Both the position numbers and the translations under genes were made by a program. Below are positions 31,413 through 41,761 of a stretch of 64,000 bases of DNA, one piece after another; position 1 is the stretch's first letter, and each line of letters opens with the position of its first letter. The notes under the pieces are model-generated. The model was not told the DNA's origin. It saw only the letters and a list, made by a program, of their open reading frames with translations, and ran no database searches. Source of the DNA: Colwellia sp. (GTDB lineage Bacteria; Pseudomonadota; Gammaproteobacteria; Enterobacterales; Alteromonadaceae); assembly GCA_013215655.1 (NCBI GenBank), contig JABSOX010000002.1, forward strand, positions 37,125 to 101,124. Reading direction: 5' to 3'.

Positions 31413-32687
31413 GTGATCATGAACAGATTAGTTAACATGCTCATCATTATTGTCATTGGGTTGCAAATGTCCCCAAGTGCTAAAGCAAATTGGTTTGATC
31501 AAAAAGTTGCTGAACAACCCGCTGTAAAAAAAGTGATTGAATATTTAGACGAACACTTTCAACAACAAGTTGCGCAGTGGATAACCATTAGCGAAATACC
31601 TGCACCGCCAGGACAGGAGAAAATGCGAGCGAAATATATTTCAGCACAGTTTCGCCAATTGGGCTTAATACCTCAAAACGATGAACTAGGTAATATCTGG
31701 GTAGTTTTAAAAGGAATAAAGCAAGGGCCAACGTTATTGTTTGCGGCTCACATGGATACCGTATTTGATGCTGATACTGATGTTAAGGTTACCCGCAAGA
31801 ATGGCCGTTTATACGGTCCTGGGGTTTGGGATAACAGTGCCTCAGTAGCCAATATGCTCGCGGTTGTTGAAGCTATGGTCAAAACCGGTTATCAACCCCA
31901 AGGTGATGTGATTTTTCTAGCGACGGTACAGGAAGAAGCTGGCCTGGTTGGTATGAAATATTTTATGAAAAAACAAAGCAATAACATTGATTATGTCGCT
32001 GCACTCGATGGCAATTTAGGACCGATACTCTATGGTGCCTTAGGTATCTATTGGATGGATATGACATTTACCGCAGCGGGCGCTCATACAGTTAATTCTT
32101 ATAATCAGCCTCACCCTGCTAAAGCGGCAGCTCATTGCATACTTGATATTTATGATATTGATCTTGATATTAAGGAACACCAAGAAACCCCGTTAGGCAT
32201 TTTCAATGTAGGTCAGGTGCATGGCGGTAAAATATATAATGGTATTCCGCCGGAAGTTAACGTAACTGTTGATTTGAGGAGCGCCGATCCAAAGGAATTA
32301 AAACGACTAAATAGTGAAATAACCCAAGCTTGTAAAAGCGCTGCCGATAATGAAAGTGTTTCTTTTGAGCTGAGTTACAAAGTAAAAAATGCCGCTGGCG
32401 GTACAATTAATAAGATGAAGCCTGCTTTTAATGGCGATTTTGTCCAGACCATCATCAGTATTCAATCCTACACTGGAGCACTTAAGCAGGGGCAAATACC
32501 TGCAATTGCGACGGGTAGTACAGATGCCAATATTGGTGTTGTTCGTGGACTGCCTTCATTTTCAATGGGACGAAGCTATGGTAAAGACCAACATACCTTA
32601 GGTGAATGGGCTGATATCGCATCGGCTAAAGTAGGAACCAACCAAATTATTTACCTATTGGCTGCACTCGACGCCTCGCAGCAGTAA
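31413..32687 (+). CDS. M20/M25/M40 family metallopeptidase, secreted
   Basis: Signal peptide; AAHMDTVFDAD, GPGVWDNSASVANML, QEEAGLVGMKYF metal-ligand/catalytic motifs. Confidence 0.9.
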   Translation: MIMNRLVNMLIIIVIGLQMSPSAKANWFDQKVAEQPAVKKVIEYLDEHFQQQVAQWITISEIPAPPGQEKMRAKYISAQFRQLGLIPQNDELGNIWVVLKGIKQGPTLLFAAHMDTVFDADTDVKVTRKNGRLYGPGVWDNSASVANMLAVVEAMVKTGYQPQGDVIFLATVQEEAGLVGMKYFMKKQSNNIDYVAALDGNLGPILYGALGIYWMDMTFTAAGAHTVNSYNQPHPAKAAAHCILDIYDIDLDIKEHQETPLGIFNVGQVHGGKIYNGIPPEVNVTVDLRSADPKELKRLNSEITQACKSAADNESVSFELSYKVKNAAGGTINKMKPAFNGDFVQTIISIQSYTGALKQGQIPAIATGSTDANIGVVRGLPSFSMGRSYGKDQHTLGEWADIASAKVGTNQIIYLLAALDASQQ

Positions 32688-32845
32688 AATGGAGCAAGCG
32701 GCAAAGCAGAGCAAGCAGTGAAATAGCTCTGATTTTAATACTTTTGTTGATACTGAATAATCCTTTTATAGTCAAAAACTTAACAACAGAGATATAAGCG
32801 GACCTTTGTATTGGCCGCGGGTATATGTTTTCATTTGCTGTTCAG

Positions 32846-34450
32846 TTATTGTCTGTTTATTTTGCGGGTGCCATTTTGCCAAATGGGATCTAGTTTCAGC
32901 CAGTTGTAGCTGAGTAGGGATGGTTTTGCCATGATGGCAGACTTTAAATTTTCAAATTCACTTTTATTACCTGTTAGTGCGTGGATTTGCAGCAGTTCAA
33001 TTTCGAGATACATTTTCCCAATGGCATCCTTTTGTTGTGGATAAATTTCAAGTGCTGTTTTTGCCAAAATAAGCGCTTGTTGATGTCTTTGTGTAAGCGC
33101 AAATACGGTTGCTAGAGACATCATAACTCGGGGATCATGAGTTGTATCCATTGCTAACAATTGCTGTTCAGCTTTGACAAGCAATGCTTTTTTATTTTTT
33201 GATTGAGACTGCTGCAGATGAAGACTGATTGCTTGCAATAAACTTAATGGGTAAATTTGGTTCTGGTTTTCAAAGATATGCTCTTGTGAAAATACTTTAG
33301 ACGTAAGAATAGCTTGATAGGCGGGTTCAAATACGTTAAATAGTAATATATGTGTTTGATTTTCAGGTAACTTTATTTTATTCATGGAATTTAATAAGAT
33401 AGCCAGGTTAGCGTCTTTAAAGTAAAGGACTAAAGCGCTTCGATAATCTAATCTAGCGGTATCTTGATATCTTTCTCGAGCAAACAAGCTTGCCTTTTTC
33501 AACATATCTATAGCATTATCGTATTGACTAACCATAAGGTAAGTCATTGCCAGTGAATCAGCTAAAAAAGGTGTGCGAGAGTTATCTTTTAAGGCCTCTT
33601 CCATAATTGTTAATGACTGCTGAAAATCACCTTGTCTACGCAGAACTGCAGCTTTAAATAACTGAACATGGGAATTTAACGCCGGATCAGACTCTGCTTG
33701 TTTTATTGCTTGTAAAGCCTTTTGATGATCGCGTGTAATCAAGTAGTGCCATGACGCCAAAGCATAATGTCCCAAGGCAAGATCGGGTTGTAGCTGCAAG
33801 GATTTTATTGCGGCTTGCCACGATTTTTGCGCAACATCACTGCTTCTATCAAAAGTTTTGCTGTAAATAGTAGATTGAATAATGGAAAGTTGTGCCCATG
33901 CCTGAGCGTACTCGCTGTTTATTTCGACTGCGTGCTCATATTGTTTTAGTGCTTTCAAATAATAGGACTTATCTTCACTGCGGCTCTGGTAATCTAGACC
34001 AAGTAGATAGAAGTTTTTGGCTGTCTCAGTGGTATCGACTCGTTGTTCAGTGATCAATTCCTTGCCAAAATAGAGAACGATGATTAATGATAAGGTAGCA
34101 AGTAACCAATTTAATTTTTTGCCAGCTTTAAATTTAGATTTTTGGGTGACTTTTGGTAAAAATTGATAACCTTTTTTAGGCCAAGTTTTTATATAAATAG
34201 ATTCTTTAGCTGAATCACCCAAAGCGAGTCTGAGCTCATTAATGCATTTAGCTAAACTGTTATCTTGAACTATGGTGTCTGCCCAAAGTTCATTGTATAA
34301 ACTTTCTTTAGAGCAAAGTTGATTGTCTGATTTTAATAACAACAACAGTAATTGTGCATTTTTTACACGTAAGCTTACAACATGTCCATCTTTGGATAAT
34401 GAACCAGTCTTATCATTAAAATAATATTCAGAGAATTGGTATTGTGACAT
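32846..34450 (-). CDS. Winged-helix (CadC/OmpR-type) membrane-anchored transcriptional regulator with TPR-like C-terminus
   Basis: N-terminal wHTH (YFNDKTGSLSKDGHVVSLRVKNAQLLLLLL...VQDNSLAKCINELRLALGDSAKESIYIKTWPKKGYQFL), one TM, then TPR-like repeats. Confidence 0.88.
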   Translation of the reverse strand: MSQYQFSEYYFNDKTGSLSKDGHVVSLRVKNAQLLLLLLKSDNQLCSKESLYNELWADTIVQDNSLAKCINELRLALGDSAKESIYIKTWPKKGYQFLPKVTQKSKFKAGKKLNWLLATLSLIIVLYFGKELITEQRVDTTETAKNFYLLGLDYQSRSEDKSYYLKALKQYEHAVEINSEYAQAWAQLSIIQSTIYSKTFDRSSDVAQKSWQAAIKSLQLQPDLALGHYALASWHYLITRDHQKALQAIKQAESDPALNSHVQLFKAAVLRRQGDFQQSLTIMEEALKDNSRTPFLADSLAMTYLMVSQYDNAIDMLKKASLFARERYQDTARLDYRSALVLYFKDANLAILLNSMNKIKLPENQTHILLFNVFEPAYQAILTSKVFSQEHIFENQNQIYPLSLLQAISLHLQQSQSKNKKALLVKAEQQLLAMDTTHDPRVMMSLATVFALTQRHQQALILAKTALEIYPQQKDAIGKMYLEIELLQIHALTGNKSEFENLKSAIMAKPSLLSYNWLKLDPIWQNGTRKINRQ

Positions 34451-34889
34451 TCATTGGTAACTGAGCAATCAGGAGGAAACAATCATATAATCTTCAAGCT
34501 GGTTACGCAACAAAGCACTAATTTTATTATATATTTAAACACATTACCTTATATAGACTACGAGTAAAAAAGGTTATTGAAAACAGCTATATCGAATGAT
34601 TTTTTATTGCAAGCTTCTTACATATTAATAGCCTTTACCCGGTGTTACTTTACAAAGAGTATCAAGTTGAATATAACTTACATTTTTTAATAAATGTATC
34701 TGTTAACAATATGCTCTAACTCACCATTTATTATCAACTCTCTCATATGTTTATCAAATAGCTTTTTTACCAGAATTTTATCGAAAATATCTAAGGCACT
34801 GAAATATATAAAAATCACTTATAACTTTGTTTTGATTAGTTGTTTCCATTGGTGTTATGTTTGATTTACTTTAAATATTAGGGGAGGGT

Positions 34890-36230
34890 ATGCAAATGAT
34901 TTTTCGATTATTTATGATCACTTGGTGCGTTATATTGAGTAGTTCAGCCGTTGCACATCAAAAAGCGGTGCATACAATTTTATCGATGCAAGAACGTGCT
35001 ATTTTCATTAATGATATTACCCAAAAAAGAGTCTCGCAACTATTGCCACGTCTAATGGACGAAACAGGAATAGATATGTGGGTAATGATCAGCCGAGAAT
35101 ATAATGAAGACCCTATTTTAAAAACGCTATTACCTGCAACTTGGCTTTCTGCACGCCGAACCACAATATTCGTTTTTTCAAAGAATGAAAATGAAAAGGT
35201 CAATGCTTATGCAATTGCACCTTATAAAGTCGGCAGTGTATTTAAAAAAGCTTGGGATAAAAATAAACATCCTGACCAATGGCAAGCATTACTTGCCTTA
35301 ATCGCAAAAATTGATCCTAAGAAAATTGGTATTAATCAGTCAGAATTCTGGGCACATGCTGATGGCCTAGTTGCGTCGGATAAGGATAAGTTTTTATCGG
35401 TCTTACCTAAGAAATATCAGTCAAGGGTAGTTTCTGCACAAGCGTTAGGTGTGGCGTGGTTAGAGCAGCGCATACCTGAAGAAATAAAAGTTTATGAAGA
35501 GATTGTTGCTATTGCTCATGAAATTATAGCGCAAGGTTTTTCTAATGAAGTCATCAAAGTAGGTAAGACGACATCTAACGATTTAGTGTGGTGGTTTAGA
35601 GAACGAGTGAGAGAGTTAAAGCTTCAAACATGGTTTCATCCAAGTATTAATATTCAACGAAAAGACAGCAAGAAATTTGATCATGTTGATAGTTTTACCA
35701 ATGGCTACGAAGATAATGTTATTCAACCAGGTGATTTATTGCATGTTGATTTTGGCATTAGTTATTTACGACTGAATACCGATACACAACAACATGCTTA
35801 TGTATTAAATGATGGTGAACTTAGTCCGCCACAAGAACTTATTTCTGCATTTAAAAGTGGTAATGAATTACAGGATATTTTTACTAATAATTTTACCGTG
35901 GGAAGAACAGGTAACGAAGTTTTAAAACGTGCGAGAGAGCAAGCGATAAAACAAAACCTTAAGCCCACAATTTATACACATCCTATTGGCTTTCATGGTC
36001 ATGCTGCGGGAACTACTTTAGGTATGTGGGATTCGCAACAAGGGGTCGCTGGGAGTGGAGACTATCCTTTACATGCTAATACCGCCTATTCGATTGAACT
36101 CAATAATGCTGTGTTTTTGAAAATATGGAATAAAGAAATTAGAATTATGTTGGAAGAAGAAGCTATTTTTGACGGTAAAGATGTTAAGTACATTGATGGT
36201 CGACAAACAAAGTTGCATATTATTAAGTAG
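34890..36230 (+). CDS. M24 family metallopeptidase (Xaa-Pro aminopeptidase-like), secreted
   Basis: Signal peptide; LHVDFGISYLRLNTDTQQHAYVL, HPIGFHGHAAG, SIELNNAV, MLEEEAIFD pita-bread fold motifs. Confidence 0.87.
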   Translation: MQMIFRLFMITWCVILSSSAVAHQKAVHTILSMQERAIFINDITQKRVSQLLPRLMDETGIDMWVMISREYNEDPILKTLLPATWLSARRTTIFVFSKNENEKVNAYAIAPYKVGSVFKKAWDKNKHPDQWQALLALIAKIDPKKIGINQSEFWAHADGLVASDKDKFLSVLPKKYQSRVVSAQALGVAWLEQRIPEEIKVYEEIVAIAHEIIAQGFSNEVIKVGKTTSNDLVWWFRERVRELKLQTWFHPSINIQRKDSKKFDHVDSFTNGYEDNVIQPGDLLHVDFGISYLRLNTDTQQHAYVLNDGELSPPQELISAFKSGNELQDIFTNNFTVGRTGNEVLKRAREQAIKQNLKPTIYTHPIGFHGHAAGTTLGMWDSQQGVAGSGDYPLHANTAYSIELNNAVFLKIWNKEIRIMLEEEAIFDGKDVKYIDGRQTKLHIIK

Positions 36231-36253
36231 TAATAATATGTGTTAGTTAGGCT

Positions 36254-36312
36254 AATTATATTTAGGTCAATTATATTTAGGTCAATTATATTTAGGTCAA
36301 TTATATTTAGGG
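36254..36312. repeat. Short tandem repeat, about 4 copies of 15-bp AATTATATTTAGGTC
   Basis: Direct reading: perfect copies at 36254, 36269, 36284, then a final partial copy at 36299. Confidence 0.95.
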
Positions 36313-36769
36313 GAAAGTATTTTCCTCTTTGTGGTCTTAATTCTTGGAATAATTACCTCGACTTTTGTATCCATTAGTTTTAAGTGTTAATTTACTTTAG
36401 GGCAATCGTAAACGTACACAAACAGAAACCTATTGGAAATTTTCATTAATTTGTATAATAAATAAAATTACATTTAATCTCTAATTAAATAAAAGGAATA
36501 TGGTCGTGTTTCTTGCGCATTTTTAATAATACCTAACTGTGTGAAACTTCAACTGATTGAAAATTACACAGTTATTATATATGCTGCGATTTGTACATTT
36601 ACAATCCGAAAATAATTATAACAATGACTCATCAGTGTAGTAGGGACCGGAATACAAAGGGAAATTATATGATATTCCAATTTAGAAAAGTTAAACTATT
36701 AGAATTTGTAATTCTTTTTGGTCTAACGAGTACCTCAAATCTGCCGCTCATTGAACATGGCAATTATAC

Positions 36770-38551
36770 ATGAGCAATAAAATTGTAATCGTCATTTTGT
36801 TAAGCCTATTATGTGTGGCTTGTGGCAGCGATAACAAAAAAGAGCAGCCACTCCCTGAAATAGATAAATCTTATTTAACCTCGCCTGAAAACAAACTAAG
36901 AGATTGGCTTAGTTACGACGAACTCAATGCTCAGAAAGTTTCCAAAAAGAGTCCTTATCATAACGATTACTTTATGCCTATTGGTCAAGAAAATCCGGCG
37001 TTGCATGTTTTTAATGGCACTCTAACCATAGCTGGCAATAGATTAGATGGTTTTCCGAATAATTATTATGAAACCATGAAGCGCTTTCCGAACCTAACCG
37101 TTCAGTTTGTATCCCATGATGGCTATCTTATTCCGGCTAACCGAGACATCATAGTACCTGATGACCAGCAAAGTTTTTGGCGAGTGATATTGTCCCCCGG
37201 CAAAGTTTGGAGTGAAACCACAGATAATGGCATGTCACGGGCGTCATTCCCTTTTGTTTTAGTTGAAACTGGCTGGAATACTACATTAAATGGACTAGCG
37301 ACTTTTTTATATGACGATAACCAAGTGTCCAGTTTACGTGTTCAGATTGTGCAGCATACGGCGCCAGGATTTAGGGATGAAGCAGCTGGCACACTTGGCT
37401 TGAGTTATCATACGACGCCAGACCAGGATAATTCCACTTTAACTCAAAAATTCGATGTCGAGTTACAGCAACGATTGCCGATAGCCAACTGGCAAAGCTT
37501 GATAGATCAATTTCCGTTATTAAACTGGCCACATTTCAATAGCGGATTGGCAGACAACGATATAAGTGCTTCTGCCATTTGGTTTCAAGAAAAAATTTAT
37601 ATGCAGCCTTGTCACACCCTCTACGGCGAATATCCATTTTGCCGATTTATGCGTCATGGCGTTTATTCCGCTACTAAACCGGCAGCTGGTGCAGTGGCAT
37701 TAACTTATTTAGTACAACGCTACGGCAGTGAAGTTTTAAATTATTTTATCAAAGACTATGTTGAGGTAACCGCAGATCACAATGGATGGGACCAAGTTAG
37801 ATTTGTTGACGCCTTGAATATGGTAACGGGTATAGGTAATAACGATCATGATCCCAATTCAACCAATACCTCTCCCGATGAGCACGGTAGTCTTGTAGGG
37901 GACTGGAGTCGAGCCTTAAGTGAACAAGAAAAGTTGGATATAGCTTTTCAACGGTACGGTAATTACCCCTGGGGACCGAATGAAGTATTTCGTTATAATA
38001 CCAACCATTATTTTATTTTATCAGCAGCCATAGATAATCTTGTTAGACAACGAGAAGGAATAGGCTTATGGCAACTACTTAAAGACAATGTCTATCAGCC
38101 CATTGGTATACAGCATTCGCCTATGATGCACACCACAGAGTCGGATGGTAGTCGCGGAGTGCCTATTCTTGGTATTGGACTGTATCCGACGGTCGACGAT
38201 ATGATAAAAATAGGGCGACTATTGCATCAAAACGGCCAATTTAACGGTGCTCAACTACTGCATGCTGAAACCTTAAATAAAGCACTATTTAGAACTACAG
38301 AACATGGATTTTTCTCGCATTGGCATGACAATCAAGATGGAAAAGGACGTTATTTATTGTCGTTTTTTAGTGTGCCCTACCTAGGAGAAAGTGGCTGTTT
38401 AATTCAGGTGCCACTACTGAGCGGTTCTGGTGGTAATTTGGTGACCATATTGCCAAACGGCGTGATAAGCCTACGTTTTGCTGATGCTAAAAATTATGAT
38501 GCACGCGCAATGATAGACATATCAGGGGCACTTGCACCTGTGTGTCAATAA
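36770..38551 (+). CDS. Serine hydrolase (beta-lactamase/class C-related), lipoprotein
   Basis: Lipobox LLCVAC; SxxK motif YSATKPAAGAVALTYLVQRYG; later YNTNHYFILSAAIDNLV. Confidence 0.8.
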   Translation: MSNKIVIVILLSLLCVACGSDNKKEQPLPEIDKSYLTSPENKLRDWLSYDELNAQKVSKKSPYHNDYFMPIGQENPALHVFNGTLTIAGNRLDGFPNNYYETMKRFPNLTVQFVSHDGYLIPANRDIIVPDDQQSFWRVILSPGKVWSETTDNGMSRASFPFVLVETGWNTTLNGLATFLYDDNQVSSLRVQIVQHTAPGFRDEAAGTLGLSYHTTPDQDNSTLTQKFDVELQQRLPIANWQSLIDQFPLLNWPHFNSGLADNDISASAIWFQEKIYMQPCHTLYGEYPFCRFMRHGVYSATKPAAGAVALTYLVQRYGSEVLNYFIKDYVEVTADHNGWDQVRFVDALNMVTGIGNNDHDPNSTNTSPDEHGSLVGDWSRALSEQEKLDIAFQRYGNYPWGPNEVFRYNTNHYFILSAAIDNLVRQREGIGLWQLLKDNVYQPIGIQHSPMMHTTESDGSRGVPILGIGLYPTVDDMIKIGRLLHQNGQFNGAQLLHAETLNKALFRTTEHGFFSHWHDNQDGKGRYLLSFFSVPYLGESGCLIQVPLLSGSGGNLVTILPNGVISLRFADAKNYDARAMIDISGALAPVCQ

Positions 38552-38943
38552 AGAACTGGCTTCATTGATTGATTTAAATCGGTAATTGGTTTTCTGGTTC
38601 AACTACGAGAGTTCTTACGTTATGAAAAATCGCTTGATAAGACGTAGTAGTGAAAGGACTCGTAACAGTTTGCTCGGTTCTGCTGCGCTTCACAATTTGG
38701 CAAACTTTTAGCAGCCCCTTATGGAAAAGTTATCTATACAAAACCTAATTCGAATTCAGTTAAAGACTGCATTCACCATTTGAACTCAAGGCTCACAGTC
38801 GATGTTAGCAACCAAAAAACTAACGTCTTCTTTGTGGTAGAACGCAACCTTTTGAACCGATTTTTTATCGATCTAAAACCTAACCCGATACGATAATGTG
38901 CTTTCACAACTAGTTGATTATAATGATGATGATTAATGCAAGC

Positions 38944-41094
38944 TTAATCAGTAATATCAACATAACTTAAATATCTTTGTTGGATCTCTCTCACATAATT
39001 AACGGGTTCACTGCCACGACAATAACCATAACGAGTCTTCTTATAATATTCTGGTTGTTGTAGTAATAACATCGCTTTTTCAACGTTATCAAACCATTTG
39101 TCGTCACGAAGATTCATTTTCCTTGCTAATTTCTGGGCGTCTCTTACATGACCAAATCCAGCATTATAGGCAGCAAGCGCAAAGTATACTTTTTCCTCAA
39201 GGTGTATATTCTTTTCAAATCGAGCTCGGGTCCAGTCCATATACTGTATACCTGCAGCAATCGATTGTTCCGGTTGAGTCAAATCTAAATAGCCAAGCTC
39301 TTTTGCCGTGCGAGGTAGTACCTGCATTAATCCTTGGGCTCCTGCAGAAGAGCGAGCGTCAGGGTTAAAACGACTTTCCTGAAACATTTGTGAAGTGATT
39401 AATCGCCAATCAAATTGGTACTTCCTAGCGTCAGCTTTAACCTGCTGGTCATAAGGTGAAAGGTTCGAATCTACAGTGATACGCTCCTGTCGATAGCGTT
39501 TTAGTCTTTTCTGGCTAGCAAAATATTTACCTTTGATCACATTATAGAAAGTACCACGATATTCTTTTTTAATAAACGCGTTGAGGGCATTGAGTAACTG
39601 TGGATTATTCTCACGCACGGCATAAGCATAGGGCACATTTTCTTTGAGAGTAAGCGGCGTCACTATATTGTCTCTAAAGCGCTTTTCGATGCTGACTAAA
39701 TTGCTGTCCGCTATGGTTAAATCGATGGTTTTATCGGCAACTTGAGCGATCAATAATTCAGTCGGTAGCTGTTCGTCGGCGGCGATGATGTTAACTCCAT
39801 GCTGTTTAGCAATTTGCTGAGCGGTCGTCCAAAATGCGCTGGTCTTTCGTATGGATATCGTTCGACCTTTAAGGTCTTGAAGGTTTTTAATCAATGGGCT
39901 GTGCTTATGTGCCACTAACAATTCGGACACCCGATTATATCGCATACTAAATTTTAGCTCAGATTTTCGCTCTTCACTTCGAGAAAGGCCGGCGGCAATC
40001 AGATCGCCTTTTCCTTGTTCTAGCAATGATTTCATTTGTTGATAGTTATCAGCAACAATCACTTCTAATCTCACCTTGTGGCGTTTTGCAAATTCACGCA
40101 TCAGCTCATATTCGAAACCCATTAACTCTCCGCGCCATAAAAAATAGGTTTCAGGGCTATTTCGAGTAATAATGCGTAAAGTTAAGTTGTTTTTATTAAT
40201 ATCTTTAAGGTCTAATTTTCGTTCTGATCTAAATGATTGAGTGACATGATGAACCGCGATAAATTCATTTAATTTGTCCAGCAGACTCTGGTTATTTTGA
40301 CTGACCGCCCAAGCGAGTTTTCTAGACTTTGGCAAGACCATCAAAGCGACTATATCATCGCGATAGTTCAACAAAGTGTTCACGGATGCACCATCTAATA
40401 GGCTATATTCAAACTTGTCTTCAACCAAAGCATCCGCGATATCATCAGAGCTAAGTGTACCTTTCAAAATATCAGTTTTCCAATTTGGAAAATGATTGTG
40501 AATGCTGTCTATATAGGCGGTTCCTTCAGGAACGGAAACGGTAATTGATGAGTCTTGTGCCGGTTTTTTTGTGCCTTTTTTAGCGATTAGTACTTCCGTA
40601 TCGTGTAACAGAGGTTGAGTGAAATCCATGTTGCTTAAACGATTCTTGGTGATGGTGAGATGTCGAGGAATAATGTCGGCCTTATGTTGAGCTAAATGCT
40701 CAAACATTTGATTAAGATCTTTAACCGCCATCCACTGAATACTTAAATCGTGTTTTGCTGCGAACTGATTAAGTAGTTCAATATGGTAGAAACTATTTGA
40801 GCCGGAGCGCGGCAGGCTGTTTTCTTCTTCCCATACTAATTTTAATGCCCTAATAACACCTGACTGTTTGATTTGGCTCCAACTTCGTAAAGTGTTTGCA
40901 ATGGCTTTCATCGACGCACTTTTATTGCTTGGCTGTTGATTTATTAATGCCCTGGATTGACCTGTCTCTTTGCTGCTTGCTGGCTGATTTGTGTCAGAAT
41001 GACTTGGTTCTGGACTACACGAAACAAATGTACAGAGCAAAAAAATCGAAAGTATGGTCCTTCGTAAGACTAAAAGCATAATAATAGACAGCAC
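38944..41094 (-). CDS. MltF-like lipoprotein: two periplasmic solute-binding (SBP_bac_3) modules plus SLT lytic transglycosylase domain
   Basis: Lipobox FVSC; two consecutive SBP-3-like regions; C-terminal SLT (QMFQESRFNPDARSSAGAQGLMQVLPRTAKELG, AAYNAGFGHVRDA). Confidence 0.85.
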   Translation of the reverse strand: MLSIIMLLVLRRTILSIFLLCTFVSCSPEPSHSDTNQPASSKETGQSRALINQQPSNKSASMKAIANTLRSWSQIKQSGVIRALKLVWEEENSLPRSGSNSFYHIELLNQFAAKHDLSIQWMAVKDLNQMFEHLAQHKADIIPRHLTITKNRLSNMDFTQPLLHDTEVLIAKKGTKKPAQDSSITVSVPEGTAYIDSIHNHFPNWKTDILKGTLSSDDIADALVEDKFEYSLLDGASVNTLLNYRDDIVALMVLPKSRKLAWAVSQNNQSLLDKLNEFIAVHHVTQSFRSERKLDLKDINKNNLTLRIITRNSPETYFLWRGELMGFEYELMREFAKRHKVRLEVIVADNYQQMKSLLEQGKGDLIAAGLSRSEERKSELKFSMRYNRVSELLVAHKHSPLIKNLQDLKGRTISIRKTSAFWTTAQQIAKQHGVNIIAADEQLPTELLIAQVADKTIDLTIADSNLVSIEKRFRDNIVTPLTLKENVPYAYAVRENNPQLLNALNAFIKKEYRGTFYNVIKGKYFASQKRLKRYRQERITVDSNLSPYDQQVKADARKYQFDWRLITSQMFQESRFNPDARSSAGAQGLMQVLPRTAKELGYLDLTQPEQSIAAGIQYMDWTRARFEKNIHLEEKVYFALAAYNAGFGHVRDAQKLARKMNLRDDKWFDNVEKAMLLLQQPEYYKKTRYGYCRGSEPVNYVREIQQRYLSYVDITD

Positions 41095-41761
41095 CTGTAA
41101 TTAGAATTACTAAAGAAAATATCACAAATATTCTCGTCATGATAGGCAGTTACACAAGTGGATAAATGCAATTCTATTGATTCAATATAATAAAATAATG
41201 GAGGATAGATAAATCAGACTCAGGAGCAAAAAACTTCTATCAAGCTAAATGTTTAACCGTTGTTTTTTTTGCACCGTGTCGCTAAATTTTACTAACTACG
41301 ATTTGTCTATTAGTGAGGTATAGTGAGGTATTATTGATTCAAAATTTAGTCTTAAACGTCATTTTAACATCAACTCCTAATGACGATAACATGGTACTTT
41401 ATGCCCTTAACAATTCATTTTAAAAAATTAGCGAATTCTGAATGAAACCGCTATGTTTTAATTGTTTCTTGGTGTGCATTCCAGACAATAATTAGCTTAA
41501 GTGTTGATTTATACTCTGAGTCATAAAATCGAAATAATTTGCTTTGTTAGAAGAAAAACGGCAATGATTTAGGCAGCATTAAAGCAATCGATAATCTTTA
41601 CCACTGAATGATTAACTCATTAAAATTAAAGCTATTATTTTTCTGATACGATAACATCGAGTAGGTTATTGCAACAATCATTTGAACATACTGTTTTTTG
41701 TTCAGGTGATAAAATATTTACCTATAGGTTTTTTAAATTTTGCATTGGGAGCAACTTACAC

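Noticed and set aside
36254-36312. CRISPR-like repeat
   Set aside because: 15-bp units directly abut with no spacers; simple tandem repeat, no cas genes.
36591-36773. 60-aa ORF upstream of the serine hydrolase (ATGA overlap)
   Set aside because: No recognisable signal or family; composition of intergenic DNA; overlap likely chance.
38640-38760. Possible integron attC-like site (AACAGTTTGC...GCAAACTTTTAGCAGCCCCTTA)
   Set aside because: Inverted arms exist but core sites RYYYAAC/GTTRRRY are not present in correct positions, and there is no cassette array or integrase.
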